Origin: Brachybacterium saurashtrense
GTDB taxonomy: Bacteria; Actinomycetota; Actinomycetes; Actinomycetales; Dermabacteraceae
Assembly: GCF_003355475.1 (NCBI RefSeq)
Contig: NZ_CP031356.1
Location: forward strand, 2,170,001-2,234,000
Length of the DNA stretch: 64,000 nt
Direction: 5' to 3'
The notes under the pieces are model-generated. The model ran no database searches. It was not told the origin of the DNA and saw only the letters and a list, made by a program, of their open reading frames with translations. This document shows positions 1 to 7,630 of this stretch, one piece after another; within the stretch, counting starts at the first letter, position 1; each line of letters opens with the position of its first letter. Position numbers and translations under genes: made by a program.

Positions 1-1067
1 CCCGCACGCCCCGTCGGCCCCGCACGCCCCGTCAGCCCCGTGCGCTCCGGCGCACCGGCTCGCGCCGCCTGCTCGCCGCGCTCCCCCGCCGGGCCGCGGC
101 GCCGCGTGGGGAAGGCGTACAAGAACCCGGTGGCGGGTCGCAGCAGCACCGCCACCACGCAGAGGCCGAGGGTGGCCAGGTAGTACAGCGCGAACACGGC
201 GGGGCTCGGCGGCAGGTCGAGGCCCCGCACCAGCACCTCGATGACGGGCAGGTGCACCAGGTACGGGACCACGGAGTTCCGGCCCAGCCACTCCACCGGC
301 CGCAGCACCCGCAGTCTCGGCAAGCGCTGGGCCACGCCCACCGCGCCGAGCACGGCGAGCAGCACCACGGCCTGGGCGAGCACGGGCACCGACGGGTCGT
401 GGTCGATCATCGCGGCGTACAGCGCCCAGGCGGTCGCGAGGCCGAGGGCGCCCGCCGTCACCGGCCAGGGCACGGGCCCGCGCTCGAGCAGGGGGCGCAG
501 GGCGGCGCCGGCGAAGAAGAACACCGCGTAGTACAGGAACTTGTCCGGTCGCGGGCCGGCCATGTCGTGCGCGATGCCCAGCAGCGGCATGGCGGTCCAC
601 ACCGCCACCGAGGCCAGCGCGATCCAGCCGGGAGGCACCCGCCGGGTGAGCAGCCCGATCACGTAGTACACGAACAGCGCCGCGAGGAACCAGGTGTACA
701 TCCCGTTCAGCCACCACAACGGTTCGACGGCGTGCCCCCAGCCCAGCAACGGCAGCATCACCGCGGACCACAGCAGCCACGGCCACAGCAGTGCGCGTGC
801 CTTCCCGGCGAGGTAGCGCCGCGGCGGGCGGCGCAGGGAGCGGGCCAGCAGCATCCCGGAGGCGAACAGCAGCGCCGGCATGCGGAAGGGCGAGAGCGCC
901 TCGGAGAGCTCCACCATCGCCCACGGCGCCGCGCCGTCCCAGAACTGCTGGACCAGGCGCAGATGGTTGATGATCACGAGCAGGATCGCGGTGCCGCGCA
1001 GCTGATCCATCCAGTACTGCCGCGCGGGCGCGGGCTGCGCCTCGGGGGCGGTCGTCGTGGTGCTCAT
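1..1067 (-). CDS. acyltransferase-3 family membrane protein (3' end missing)
   Basis: The reading frame starts at an ATG whose complement is at 1065-1067 and stays open to the left edge, so the C-terminus is outside the window. Residues about 20-35 read MDQLRGTAILLVIINHL, the first-helix signature of the acyltransferase-3 (OatA/NodX-like) family, including the conserved Arg and the His that follows. About ten hydrophobic helices follow. Such integral membrane enzymes transfer acyl groups to sugars or other exported substrates; the substrate cannot be read here. The end of the readable part is a Gly/Arg/Pro-rich low-complexity stretch that may be a cytoplasmic tail. Confidence 0.8.
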   Translation of the reverse strand, partial: MSTTTTAPEAQPAPARQYWMDQLRGTAILLVIINHLRLVQQFWDGAAPWAMVELSEALSPFRMPALLFASGMLLARSLRRPPRRYLAGKARALLWPWLLWSAVMLPLLGWGHAVEPLWWLNGMYTWFLAALFVYYVIGLLTRRVPPGWIALASVAVWTAMPLLGIAHDMAGPRPDKFLYYAVFFFAGAALRPLLERGPVPWPVTAGALGLATAWALYAAMIDHDPSVPVLAQAVVLLAVLGAVGVAQRLPRLRVLRPVEWLGRNSVVPYLVHLPVIEVLVRGLDLPPSPAVFALYYLATLGLCVVAVLLRPATGFLYAFPTRRRGPAGERGEQAARAGAPERTGLTGRAGPTGRA

Positions 1068-1142
1068 CGCGTGGGAGCGTAGGCCCCTCCCGCGCCGCAG
1101 GCGTGCACGAGGCAGGCACGGAGCGTGCAGATCCTGTGCACG

Positions 1143-1190
1143 ACGGCGCCGGGGCGGGACCCGTGGGAACGGGGCCCGCCCCGGCGCCGT
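1143..1190 (-). terminator. GC-rich hairpin after the AGCS symporter gene
   Basis: Perfect 16-bp arms at 1143-1158 and 1175-1190 enclose a loop that contains its own short stem. The hairpin lies between the symporter stop codon and the acyltransferase start, both on the minus strand, so it would end symporter transcription. There is no clear U tract. Confidence 0.6.
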
Positions 1191-1210
1191 GCGCCGCGCC
1201 GTCAGAAGCC

Positions 1211-1248
1211 GGCGGTCAGGCCCAGGCGGTCAGGCACTGGCGGTCAGG
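1211..1248. repeat. three copies of GGCGGTCAGG with 14-bp period over a stop codon
   Basis: GGCGGTCAGG starts at 1211, 1225 and 1239. The stop codon of the symporter gene (1244-1246) falls in the third copy. The 14-bp period shifts the frame between copies, so a change in copy number would alter the C-terminus. Confidence 0.6.
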
Positions 1249-2755
1249 AGCCGGTGGAGACGGCCTCGCGCTCGTCGTGGTAGTCGCAGACGTCCTCGTC
1301 CTCCCACACCTCCACGTTCTTGATCTCCGGGAGATCGGAGGCGAGGAAGATCGGGTCCAGGCCCTGGGCGCGCTGGGCGTTGTAGTGCCGCAGGAGCTTC
1401 AGTGCCGTCGGGGTGAGGATCGCGATCACCACCAGGTTGATCAGGGCGATGAACACCATCGACACCCCGGCGATGGTCCAGGCGAGGTCCACCGCGATCA
1501 CGGAGCCCAGGAACACCAGCGCCACCACCGCCGCGCCGAAGGCGAGATGCCAGCCGCGCTTCGAGGTCAGGAAGTGCATGTTCGCCTCGCCGTAGGAGAA
1601 GTTCCCCAGCACCGAGGTGAACGCGAGCAGGAACATGATCACGCCCAGCAGCACCGCGGCCCAGGGGCCCAGGGTGGAGGCCAGCGACTCCTGCACCATC
1701 ACCAGGCCCTCCCCGCCCACGGAGACGTCCGGGAAGGAGACCAGCACGATGAACGCGGTGATCGAGCAGATCAGCAGGGTGTCGAAGTAGACGCCGAAGG
1801 TCTGCACCAGGCCCTGCTTGACCGGGTGGCTCACCGAGGCGGTGGCGGCGACGTTGGGCACCGAGCCCATGCCCGCCTCGTTCGAGAGCATGCCGCGCTG
1901 CACGCCGTTGACGATCACGGCGCCGAAGCCGCCGCCGATCGCGGCCTGCGGGGTGAAGGCCTCGCCCACGATCTGGCCCACCACGCGGGGCAGCTCGCCG
2001 AGGTTCAGGCCCACGATGACGATGCCGAGCACCAGGTACACCAGCGCCATCACCGGCACCATGTTCTGCGCCACCACGGCCACGCGGCGCATGCCGCCGA
2101 AGATGATCGCGGCGGTGAGCACGGCGAGCAGCAGGCCCAGCACCACCGGCAGCCAGGCGAGGCCCTCCGGGTCGGCGTAGACGGCGACCGCGCCGGTGAC
2201 GGCGTCGACGATCGTGTTGGCCTGCAGCGAGGTGAACGCGAAGGCGAAGCAGAAGATGAACAGCACGGCGAAGAAGGCGCCGAAGCCGCGCGAGCCGAGG
2301 CCGCGGTGGATGTAGAAGGCGGGCCCGCCCTTGTAGGTGTCGTCCGCGCGGGACTTCCACAGCTGGGCGAGGGTGGACTCGATGAAGCTCGCCGCGCCGG
2401 CGAACAGGCACATCACCCACATCCACAGCACCGCGCCCGGGCCGCCCAGGAAGATCGCGCCGGCCACGCCGGAGATGTTGCCGGTGCCCACGCGCGCGGC
2501 GGCGGAGACGGAGAACGCCTGGAAGGCGCTGAGCGACTTGGCGCGCTCGGTGCGGTCACGGCCCCTGCCCACCTGCTCGCGCTGGGGCTTCTGGAGGATC
2601 GCGCCGAGCATCGCGGGGATCATCCGCAGCTGCACCGCGCCGGTGCGGATCGTGAAGTACAGGCCCAGCACCACGACCACGGGCATCCCTGCCCAGGTCC
2701 AGAGCCAGCCCTCGGCGGCGCCGAGGAACTCTTGCAGCGAATCGAGGGGGTTCAT
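1244..2755 (-). CDS. alanine/glycine:cation symporter (AGCS) family protein
   Basis: A 503-residue polytopic membrane protein, a typical length for the sodium/alanine symporter family. The N-terminus has a helix (WLWTWAGMPVVVVLGLYFTI) followed by FSVSAAARVGTGNISGVAGA, the family's conserved Gly/Asn region, and later YYxDTL- and NEAGMGS-like segments. Members import alanine or glycine with Na+ or H+. The ATG at 2755 was chosen because the family homology begins there; the frame is open upstream but that part has no family sequence. It is divergent from ectA with 331 bp between. A role in compatible-solute or nitrogen supply is only suggested by position. Confidence 0.9.
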   Translation of the reverse strand: MNPLDSLQEFLGAAEGWLWTWAGMPVVVVLGLYFTIRTGAVQLRMIPAMLGAILQKPQREQVGRGRDRTERAKSLSAFQAFSVSAAARVGTGNISGVAGAIFLGGPGAVLWMWVMCLFAGAASFIESTLAQLWKSRADDTYKGGPAFYIHRGLGSRGFGAFFAVLFIFCFAFAFTSLQANTIVDAVTGAVAVYADPEGLAWLPVVLGLLLAVLTAAIIFGGMRRVAVVAQNMVPVMALVYLVLGIVIVGLNLGELPRVVGQIVGEAFTPQAAIGGGFGAVIVNGVQRGMLSNEAGMGSVPNVAATASVSHPVKQGLVQTFGVYFDTLLICSITAFIVLVSFPDVSVGGEGLVMVQESLASTLGPWAAVLLGVIMFLLAFTSVLGNFSYGEANMHFLTSKRGWHLAFGAAVVALVFLGSVIAVDLAWTIAGVSMVFIALINLVVIAILTPTALKLLRHYNAQRAQGLDPIFLASDLPEIKNVEVWEDEDVCDYHDEREAVSTGS

Positions 2756-3086
2756 GGCCTCGACCGTAGCGGGCGCCTCGGCGCACCTCCCGGCGCCGAG
2801 CCGCTCCGAGGGCGCCGCCCGCACCTCTGGTCCAACGCGCGCGCGAGAGTGTGTCCCGCATCGCGAGCGGGTGACGCACAACACAGCGCCTCGCCGCATC
2901 CCCCGCCACGGGCGTCGCCGGCACCTGCATCGCCGCAGGTCGGCTCGAATGAACCGGGGTTGTCGGACAATCCGGTGCGCGGATGCCGGACAGTCACATT
3001 TGCGTCACGACACTCCGAGGAGCCCCCCGTCGGCCCACCCCCGGGGCTCCACAAGCGTCGCCACTCTCGATAGCGTGGATCCCGAT
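2756..3086. promoter_or_regulatory. divergent promoter region between AGCS symporter and ectA
   Basis: This 331-bp gap has no plausible gene. The only clear structure is the 11-bp palindrome TTGTCGGACAA at 2960-2970, about 115 bp before ectA. It could be an operator for either gene, but no regulator family can be assigned from the sequence. Confidence 0.4.
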
Positions 3087-3638
3087 ATGGGCCCGTTGAC
3101 GACGCACAGCGCAGACCACCCGTCCACTTCTGACCAGACCACCGGACGCCGTTCCGACCTGGAGATCCGCCCTCCGGCCCTGGAGGACGGCGCCGCCATG
3201 TGGCGGATCGCCCGCGACACCGGGACGCTCGACCTGAACACCTCCTACGCCTACCTGCTGATGGCGCACGACTTCGGCGCCACCTCCCGCCTCGCCCTGA
3301 GCGACGGCGCACCGGTGGGCTTCGTGCTCGGGTACCGCAGGCCCTCCGCGCCGGAGACCCTGTTCGTCTGGCAGATCGGCGTGGACTCCTCCCAGCGCGG
3401 GAAGGGCGTCGCCGGGCAGCTGCTCGACGACCTCCTCGCCGGCCTCCCCGAGGTCACCGCGCTGGAGACCACCATCACCGAGGACAACACCGCCTCGCAG
3501 CGCCTGTTCGCCTCCTTCGCCCAGCGCCACGGCGCCCGCGAGGACGTGCGAGAGCTGATCACCGAGGGGCACTTCCCCGATCCCGGGCACGGCGCCGAGC
3601 TGCTGCACGTGATCGGCCCGCTGCGCCGCGAGACCTGA
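3087..3638 (+). CDS. ectA: L-2,4-diaminobutyrate acetyltransferase EctA
   Basis: A 183-residue GNAT-fold enzyme that acetylates L-2,4-diaminobutyrate to N-gamma-acetyl-diaminobutyrate, the second step of ectoine synthesis. The core reads IRPPALEDGAAMWRIARD, then DLNTSYAYLLMAHDF, then the acetyl-CoA loop motif QRGKGVAG and the terminal helix TITEDNTASQRLF, all typical of EctA. The ATG at 3087 gives the usual family length; an in-frame GTG at 3075 is possible. It is the first gene of ectABC, 97 bp before ectB. Confidence 0.95.
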   Translation: MGPLTTHSADHPSTSDQTTGRRSDLEIRPPALEDGAAMWRIARDTGTLDLNTSYAYLLMAHDFGATSRLALSDGAPVGFVLGYRRPSAPETLFVWQIGVDSSQRGKGVAGQLLDDLLAGLPEVTALETTITEDNTASQRLFASFAQRHGAREDVRELITEGHFPDPGHGAELLHVIGPLRRET

Positions 3639-3735
3639 TCCCGCCGCGCCCCTCACCCCGACCCCGTCGGCGTCCGCGCCCCCGCGCGCCCGGCGCCGGC
3701 CCCCACACCACCGATTCACCACCCAGGGAGATGTC

Positions 3736-5055
3736 ATGACCACGACCGCACCGCACGAGACCACCGAGAAGCCCGAGCTGGCCGCCGAGGCCAGCGCCCC
3801 GACCGTCGACCCGACGGAGCTCGAGTCCGGCGTCCGCTCCTACTCCCGCGGCTGGCCCACCGTGTTCACCCACGCCAAGGGCTCGGTGCTCACCGCCGAG
3901 GACGGCCGCGAGTACATCGACTTCTTCGCCGGTGCCGGCACCCTGAACTACGGCCACAACCACCCCGAGCTGAAGAAGGTCGTGATCGACCACTACCTCG
4001 AGGACAAGGTGGTGCACGGCCTGGACATGTTCACCGACGTGCGCCGCACCTTCCTGCAGACCTTCGACGAGAAGATCCTCAAGCCCCGCGGCCTGGACTA
4101 CAAGGTCTCCTTCCCCGGCCCCGGCGGCGCCAACGCCGTCGAGGCGGCGCTGAAGCTGGCCCGCAAGGTCACCGGCCGCGAGTCCGTCGTGAACTTCACC
4201 AACGGGTTCCACGGCATGACCCTGGGCGCCCTGTCGGTCACCGGCAACTCCATGAAGCGCGGCGGCGCCGGCATCCCCCTGGTGCACGCCACCCCGATGC
4301 CGTTCGACGACTACTTCGGCCAGGTGGTCCCGGACTTCATGTACCTCGAGCGCCTGCTCACCGACGACGGCTCCGGGCTGAACAAGCCCGCCGCCGTGAT
4401 CGTGGAGACGGTGCAGGGCGAGGGCGGCATCAACGCGGCCCGCGCCGAATGGCTGCGCGGCCTCGCGGCGCTGTGCAAGGAGCACGCGATCCTGCTCATC
4501 GTGGACGACATCCAGATGGGCTGCGGCCGTACCGGCGGGTTCTTCAGCTTCGAGGAGGCGGGGATCCAGCCGGACATCGTCACCCTCTCCAAGTCGATCA
4601 GCGGCTACGGCCACCCCCTCGCGCTCACGCTCATCAAGCCGGAGCTGGACGTGTGGGAGCCGGGCGAGCACAACGGCACCTTCCGCGGCTTCGGCCCGGC
4701 CTTCGCCACCGCCACCAAGGCGATCGAGCTGTTCTGGAGCGACGACGAGTTCGAGAAGGCCACCATCGCCAAGGGCGCCTACGTGGAGAGCCGCTTCAAC
4801 TCCATCGCCGCCAAGCACTCCCGGCACGAGCTGGTGGTCAAGGGCCGCGGCCTCGCCCGCGGCCTGCAGATGCCCAGCGGCGAGATCGCCGGCGCGATCG
4901 CCGCGCGCGCCTTCGAGGAGGGCCTGCTGGTGGAGACCTCCGGCCCGTCCGACGAGGTCGTCAAGCTGCTGCCGGCGCTGACGATCCCCGAGGACCTCCT
5001 CGCCAAGGGCCTCGACATCATCGAGGCGGCCGTCGACGAGGCGCTCGCCGCCTGA
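3736..5055 (+). CDS. ectB: diaminobutyrate-2-oxoglutarate transaminase EctB
   Basis: A 439-residue class-III PLP aminotransferase. It converts L-aspartate-4-semialdehyde and glutamate to L-2,4-diaminobutyrate, the first committed step to ectoine. Visible family marks are FFAGAGTLNYGHNHP near the N-terminus, FPGPGGANAVEAALKLAR, the DDIQMGCGRTG aspartate motif, and the PLP lysine in TLSKSISGYG (about Lys286). AGGGAG lies 5 nt before the ATG. It also makes this region a source of free diaminobutyrate, relevant to the synthetase at 7631. Confidence 0.96.
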   Translation: MTTTAPHETTEKPELAAEASAPTVDPTELESGVRSYSRGWPTVFTHAKGSVLTAEDGREYIDFFAGAGTLNYGHNHPELKKVVIDHYLEDKVVHGLDMFTDVRRTFLQTFDEKILKPRGLDYKVSFPGPGGANAVEAALKLARKVTGRESVVNFTNGFHGMTLGALSVTGNSMKRGGAGIPLVHATPMPFDDYFGQVVPDFMYLERLLTDDGSGLNKPAAVIVETVQGEGGINAARAEWLRGLAALCKEHAILLIVDDIQMGCGRTGGFFSFEEAGIQPDIVTLSKSISGYGHPLALTLIKPELDVWEPGEHNGTFRGFGPAFATATKAIELFWSDDEFEKATIAKGAYVESRFNSIAAKHSRHELVVKGRGLARGLQMPSGEIAGAIAARAFEEGLLVETSGPSDEVVKLLPALTIPEDLLAKGLDIIEAAVDEALAA

Positions 5056-5066
5056 GACCCCCTCCC

Positions 5067-5096
5067 GTCGGCCCGCACTCCCGGGTGCGGGCCGAC
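5067..5096 (+). promoter_or_regulatory. perfect hairpin between ectB and ectC
   Basis: Arms GTCGGCCCGCAC (5067-5078) and GTGCGGGCCGAC (5085-5096) are a perfect 12-bp match with a 6-nt loop. No U tract follows, so partial termination or mRNA stabilisation between ectB and ectC is more likely than full termination. Confidence 0.5.
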
Positions 5097-5175
5097 GCCG
5101 TGCGCCCCGGCGCGCCCCGAGACCTGCGCCCCGGCGCATCCCGACCTCCCGCACGCACTCCGAAAGGACTCCCCC

Positions 5176-5568
5176 ATGCTGGTCCGCTCCCTCGCCGAGA
5201 TCGAGAACACCGACGCCGACATCCAGTCCGAGAACTGGCGCTCCAAGCGCATCATCCTCGCGAAGGAGGGCGTGGGCTTCTCCGTCCACGAGACCACCCT
5301 GTACGAGGGCACCGAGAGCTACTTCTGGTACGCCAACCACATCGAGGCCGTGTTCGTCACCCACGGCGAGGGCGAGATCGAGGACCTCGCCACCGGTGAG
5401 GTGCACCAGCTCGCCCCGGGCACGCTGTACCTGCTCAACGACCACGACAAGCACAAGGTGCGCGTGCGCAAGGAGATCCGCTGCGTGTGCGTGTTCAACC
5501 CGCCGGTCACCGGCCGTGAGGTGCACGACGAGAACGGCGTGTACCCGCTGATCACCGAGGACGCCTGA
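5176..5568 (+). CDS. ectC: L-ectoine synthase EctC
   Basis: A 130-residue cupin-fold enzyme that cyclises N-gamma-acetyl-diaminobutyrate to ectoine. It starts [17 protein letters not shown] and contains [40 protein letters not shown] and [17 protein letters not shown], all hallmark EctC segments, at the normal family length. GAAAGGA precedes the ATG. No ectD hydroxylase follows; a strong terminator comes within 20 bp, so the operon makes ectoine but does not itself encode 5-hydroxyectoine formation. Confidence 0.97.
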   Translation: MLVRSLAEIENTDADIQSENWRSKRIILAKEGVGFSVHETTLYEGTESYFWYANHIEAVFVTHGEGEIEDLATGEVHQLAPGTLYLLNDHDKHKVRVRKEIRCVCVFNPPVTGREVHDENGVYPLITEDA

Positions 5569-5584
5569 GCGCTCCTCCCCAGCG

Positions 5585-5621
5585 ACGGGCCCGGCAGGAG
5601 CGATGCTCCTGCCGGGCCCGT
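5585..5621 (+). terminator. strong terminator of ectABC
   Basis: Perfect 17-bp arms (5585-5601 and 5605-5621) with a 3-nt loop, followed by TTCT. It lies 17 bp after the ectC stop codon. Confidence 0.85.
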
Positions 5622-5711
5622 TCTGCGTCGGCCGCGGACCGTGCGCCCGCGCAGGCGGCAGCAGCGCCCGCGCCGGTGGCGGCGGTGGCGGTGGCCGCCG
5701 TCCGGTCCGGT

Positions 5712-6320
5712 TCAGCCGCGCCGGCGCCGCAGGAGCAGCAGGACCACCCCGATCGCCAGCAGCAGCAGGCCCAGCGCCCCGCCGCCGATCGCGAGGAAGA
5801 TCCCGCCGAGGCCGGCGAAGATGCCGCCGAGCGAGACGGGCGGGCCCACCATCACCGGGGTGTCGCCGCAGTCGATCGTGTAGTCGCCGGCCTCCTCCGC
5901 GGTGAAGGAGTCGAAGGACGCCCACTGCCCCTCCCCGTCGCCGAAGGTGCTGGACTGCATGGTGCCCTGCTCGTTCACGGAGGGGCCGTCCACCTGGCAC
6001 TGCGGGGCGGGCGTGCCCTCCTCGGCGTACAGCTGCACCACCTCGCCCTCCTCCGCGGTGTAGGTGCCGCTGCCGCTCGCGAACACCTCGAACTTCGCGG
6101 CCCCGCTGGCCACCCCGCCGAAGCCGATCACCGCCACCACGATCCCGATGACGACGCTGAGGGCGAGGATCGCGCCGCCGAGGATGAGCAGCACCGTCGG
6201 CGCCTTCGACGGCTTCGTCGCCGGCGCGTGCGGGCCGCCGCCGGGCGGCGGGGCGGACCGGCTCCAGCCGCCGTGGGGTTGCGGGGTGAGCGGGCCGGAG
6301 GAGGAGGGCGGCTGGGTCAC
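5712..6320 (-). CDS. two-helix membrane protein of unknown function
   Basis: A 202-residue protein of no recognised family. It has a Pro/Ser/Gly-rich cytoplasmic N-terminus (about residues 1-50), a first transmembrane helix (APTVLLILGGAILALSVV), an exported domain of about 90 residues with two cysteines in CQVDG and TIDCGDTP that could form a disulfide, then a second hydrophobic segment and an RRRRG end. The GTG start at 6320 is chosen because AGGAG lies a few bases upstream. Downstream on the minus strand is the ect terminator region. Confidence 0.7.
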   Translation of the reverse strand: MTQPPSSSGPLTPQPHGGWSRSAPPPGGGPHAPATKPSKAPTVLLILGGAILALSVVIGIVVAVIGFGGVASGAAKFEVFASGSGTYTAEEGEVVQLYAEEGTPAPQCQVDGPSVNEQGTMQSSTFGDGEGQWASFDSFTAEEAGDYTIDCGDTPVMVGPPVSLGGIFAGLGGIFLAIGGGALGLLLLAIGVVLLLLRRRRG

Positions 6321-6434
6321 GGGAGGCTCCTGGAGGATCGCGGGGCGGGAAGTCGAGGAGGGGCGGAGGCCGACCCCCGACGGCAGGAACAGGCTAGCGG
6401 GCGCCCCGGGGACCCGCACCCCTACACTCGTGCC

Positions 6435-7088
6435 ATGTCCGACCCTCTCGTGCTCGCCGCCGACGTCGAGACCGAGCTGGTGGAGAAGCGTTCGCGGTTC
6501 CTCACCCGGCTGCACCGGGTGGAGGAGGTCGAGCAGGCGGAGGCGCTGGTGCGCGCGGCCCGCGCGGAGCATCCTGATGCCCGCCACCACTGCACGGCGA
6601 TGGTGCTCGCCGAGACGCCCGAGCGGGCGGTGCTGCACCGCTCCAGCGATGACGGCGAACCGGCGGGCACCGCGGGGATGCCGATGCTGCAGTCCCTGCT
6701 GCATGCGCAGCTGGTGGACACCCTCGCGATCGTGATCCGCTACTTCGGCGGGGTGAAGCTGGGGGCGGGCGGCCTGGTGCGCGCCTACACCGCCGGGGTG
6801 GAGCAGGCGGTGGCGGCCGCGTCGCTGCGGCGTCGCACCGCGCTGGCGGTGGCCCGGATCGAGGTGCCCCCGGCGGAGGTGGGGGTCGCGGAGAACGCGG
6901 TGCGGCTGTGGGCCGCCGCGCACGGGGCGGAGGTCGAGCCCACGCAGTACACCGCCCGCTCCGCGCTGCTGACGGTGCTGGTGCCGCCCGCGCTGCTGGA
7001 GGACCTCGCCGCCGACACCGCCCGGTGGTCCTCCGGGCGGCGCGGCGTCGAGGATCTGGGGCGGCGCGAGGCGGACGTCCCCCTGTGA
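6435..7088 (+). CDS. YigZ/IMPACT family protein
   Basis: A 217-residue protein of the UPF0029/IMPACT family. The N-terminal domain has KRSRFLTRLHRV, ARHHCTAMV, SSDDGEPAGTAGMPM and IRYFGGVKLGAGGLVRAY, the family's most conserved block. The C-terminal DUF1949-like domain follows from about residue 145. Members are linked to translation or stress, but the biochemical role is poorly defined. The ATG at 6435 directly precedes the family homology. Confidence 0.92.
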   Translation: MSDPLVLAADVETELVEKRSRFLTRLHRVEEVEQAEALVRAARAEHPDARHHCTAMVLAETPERAVLHRSSDDGEPAGTAGMPMLQSLLHAQLVDTLAIVIRYFGGVKLGAGGLVRAYTAGVEQAVAAASLRRRTALAVARIEVPPAEVGVAENAVRLWAAAHGAEVEPTQYTARSALLTVLVPPALLEDLAADTARWSSGRRGVEDLGRREADVPL

Positions 7089-7118
7089 GGGGCGCGGCCG
7101 CCGCGCGTCACCGGGAGG

Positions 7119-7403
7119 TCAGGCGCGGCCGCGGGTGGCCAGGCCGTACACGACCATGACGATGATGGCGCCGAGGATGCCCAGCAGCACGGTGCCCAGG
7201 CTCCACGGGTTGCTCATGATGCCGCTGACGCCGTCACCGCCCAGCAGCGCGCCGATGAGTCCGCCGACGATCGCGCCGACCACGCCGAGCACGATCGACA
7301 TGCCCAGGCCCATCGCCTGCTTGCCGGGCATGATCGCCCGAGCCAGGAGGCCGATGACGGCGCCGATGATGAGCCAGGAGATGAGGAGTCCGATGAGTCC
7401 CAT
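7119..7403 (-). CDS. GlsB/YeaQ/YmgE family stress-associated membrane protein
   Basis: A 94-residue protein with three hydrophobic helices. It begins MGLIGLLISWLIIGAVIGLL and contains ARAIMPGKQAMGLGMSIVLG and a GLIGALLGG stretch, as in transglycosylase-associated (GlsB) proteins. These small inner-membrane proteins are commonly general-stress induced. The ATG at 7403 has a weak purine-rich site upstream. It is divergent from the synthetase at 7631. Confidence 0.88.
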   Translation of the reverse strand: MGLIGLLISWLIIGAVIGLLARAIMPGKQAMGLGMSIVLGVVGAIVGGLIGALLGGDGVSGIMSNPWSLGTVLLGILGAIIVMVVYGLATRGRA

Positions 7404-7533
7404 GGGAGAGTTCCTTCGCTGAGGGGGAAAGGGGGAACCTGCGGGCTCATTGTGCGCCCGCACCTCTCCGCAGACCCGCATTCCCACGAGGACCGCAGTT
7501 CACAGCGGCGACCGGGCGGTTCGTGAGGTGCGC

Positions 7534-7545
7534 CACACCGGTGTG
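7534..7545. promoter_or_regulatory. 12-bp palindrome CACACCGGTGTG before the synthetase
   Basis: A perfect dyad about 85 bp before the start of the large synthetase gene and 130 bp before the GlsB-type gene on the other strand. It is a possible operator, unassigned. Confidence 0.3.
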
Positions 7546-7630
7546 CGAGGGGCGAGACGTCGACGACATCGACGGTCTCGTTCCTCGTCGGGACTGCCCT
7601 CGAGGGGCCTCCGTCCCGCATGATCATGTC

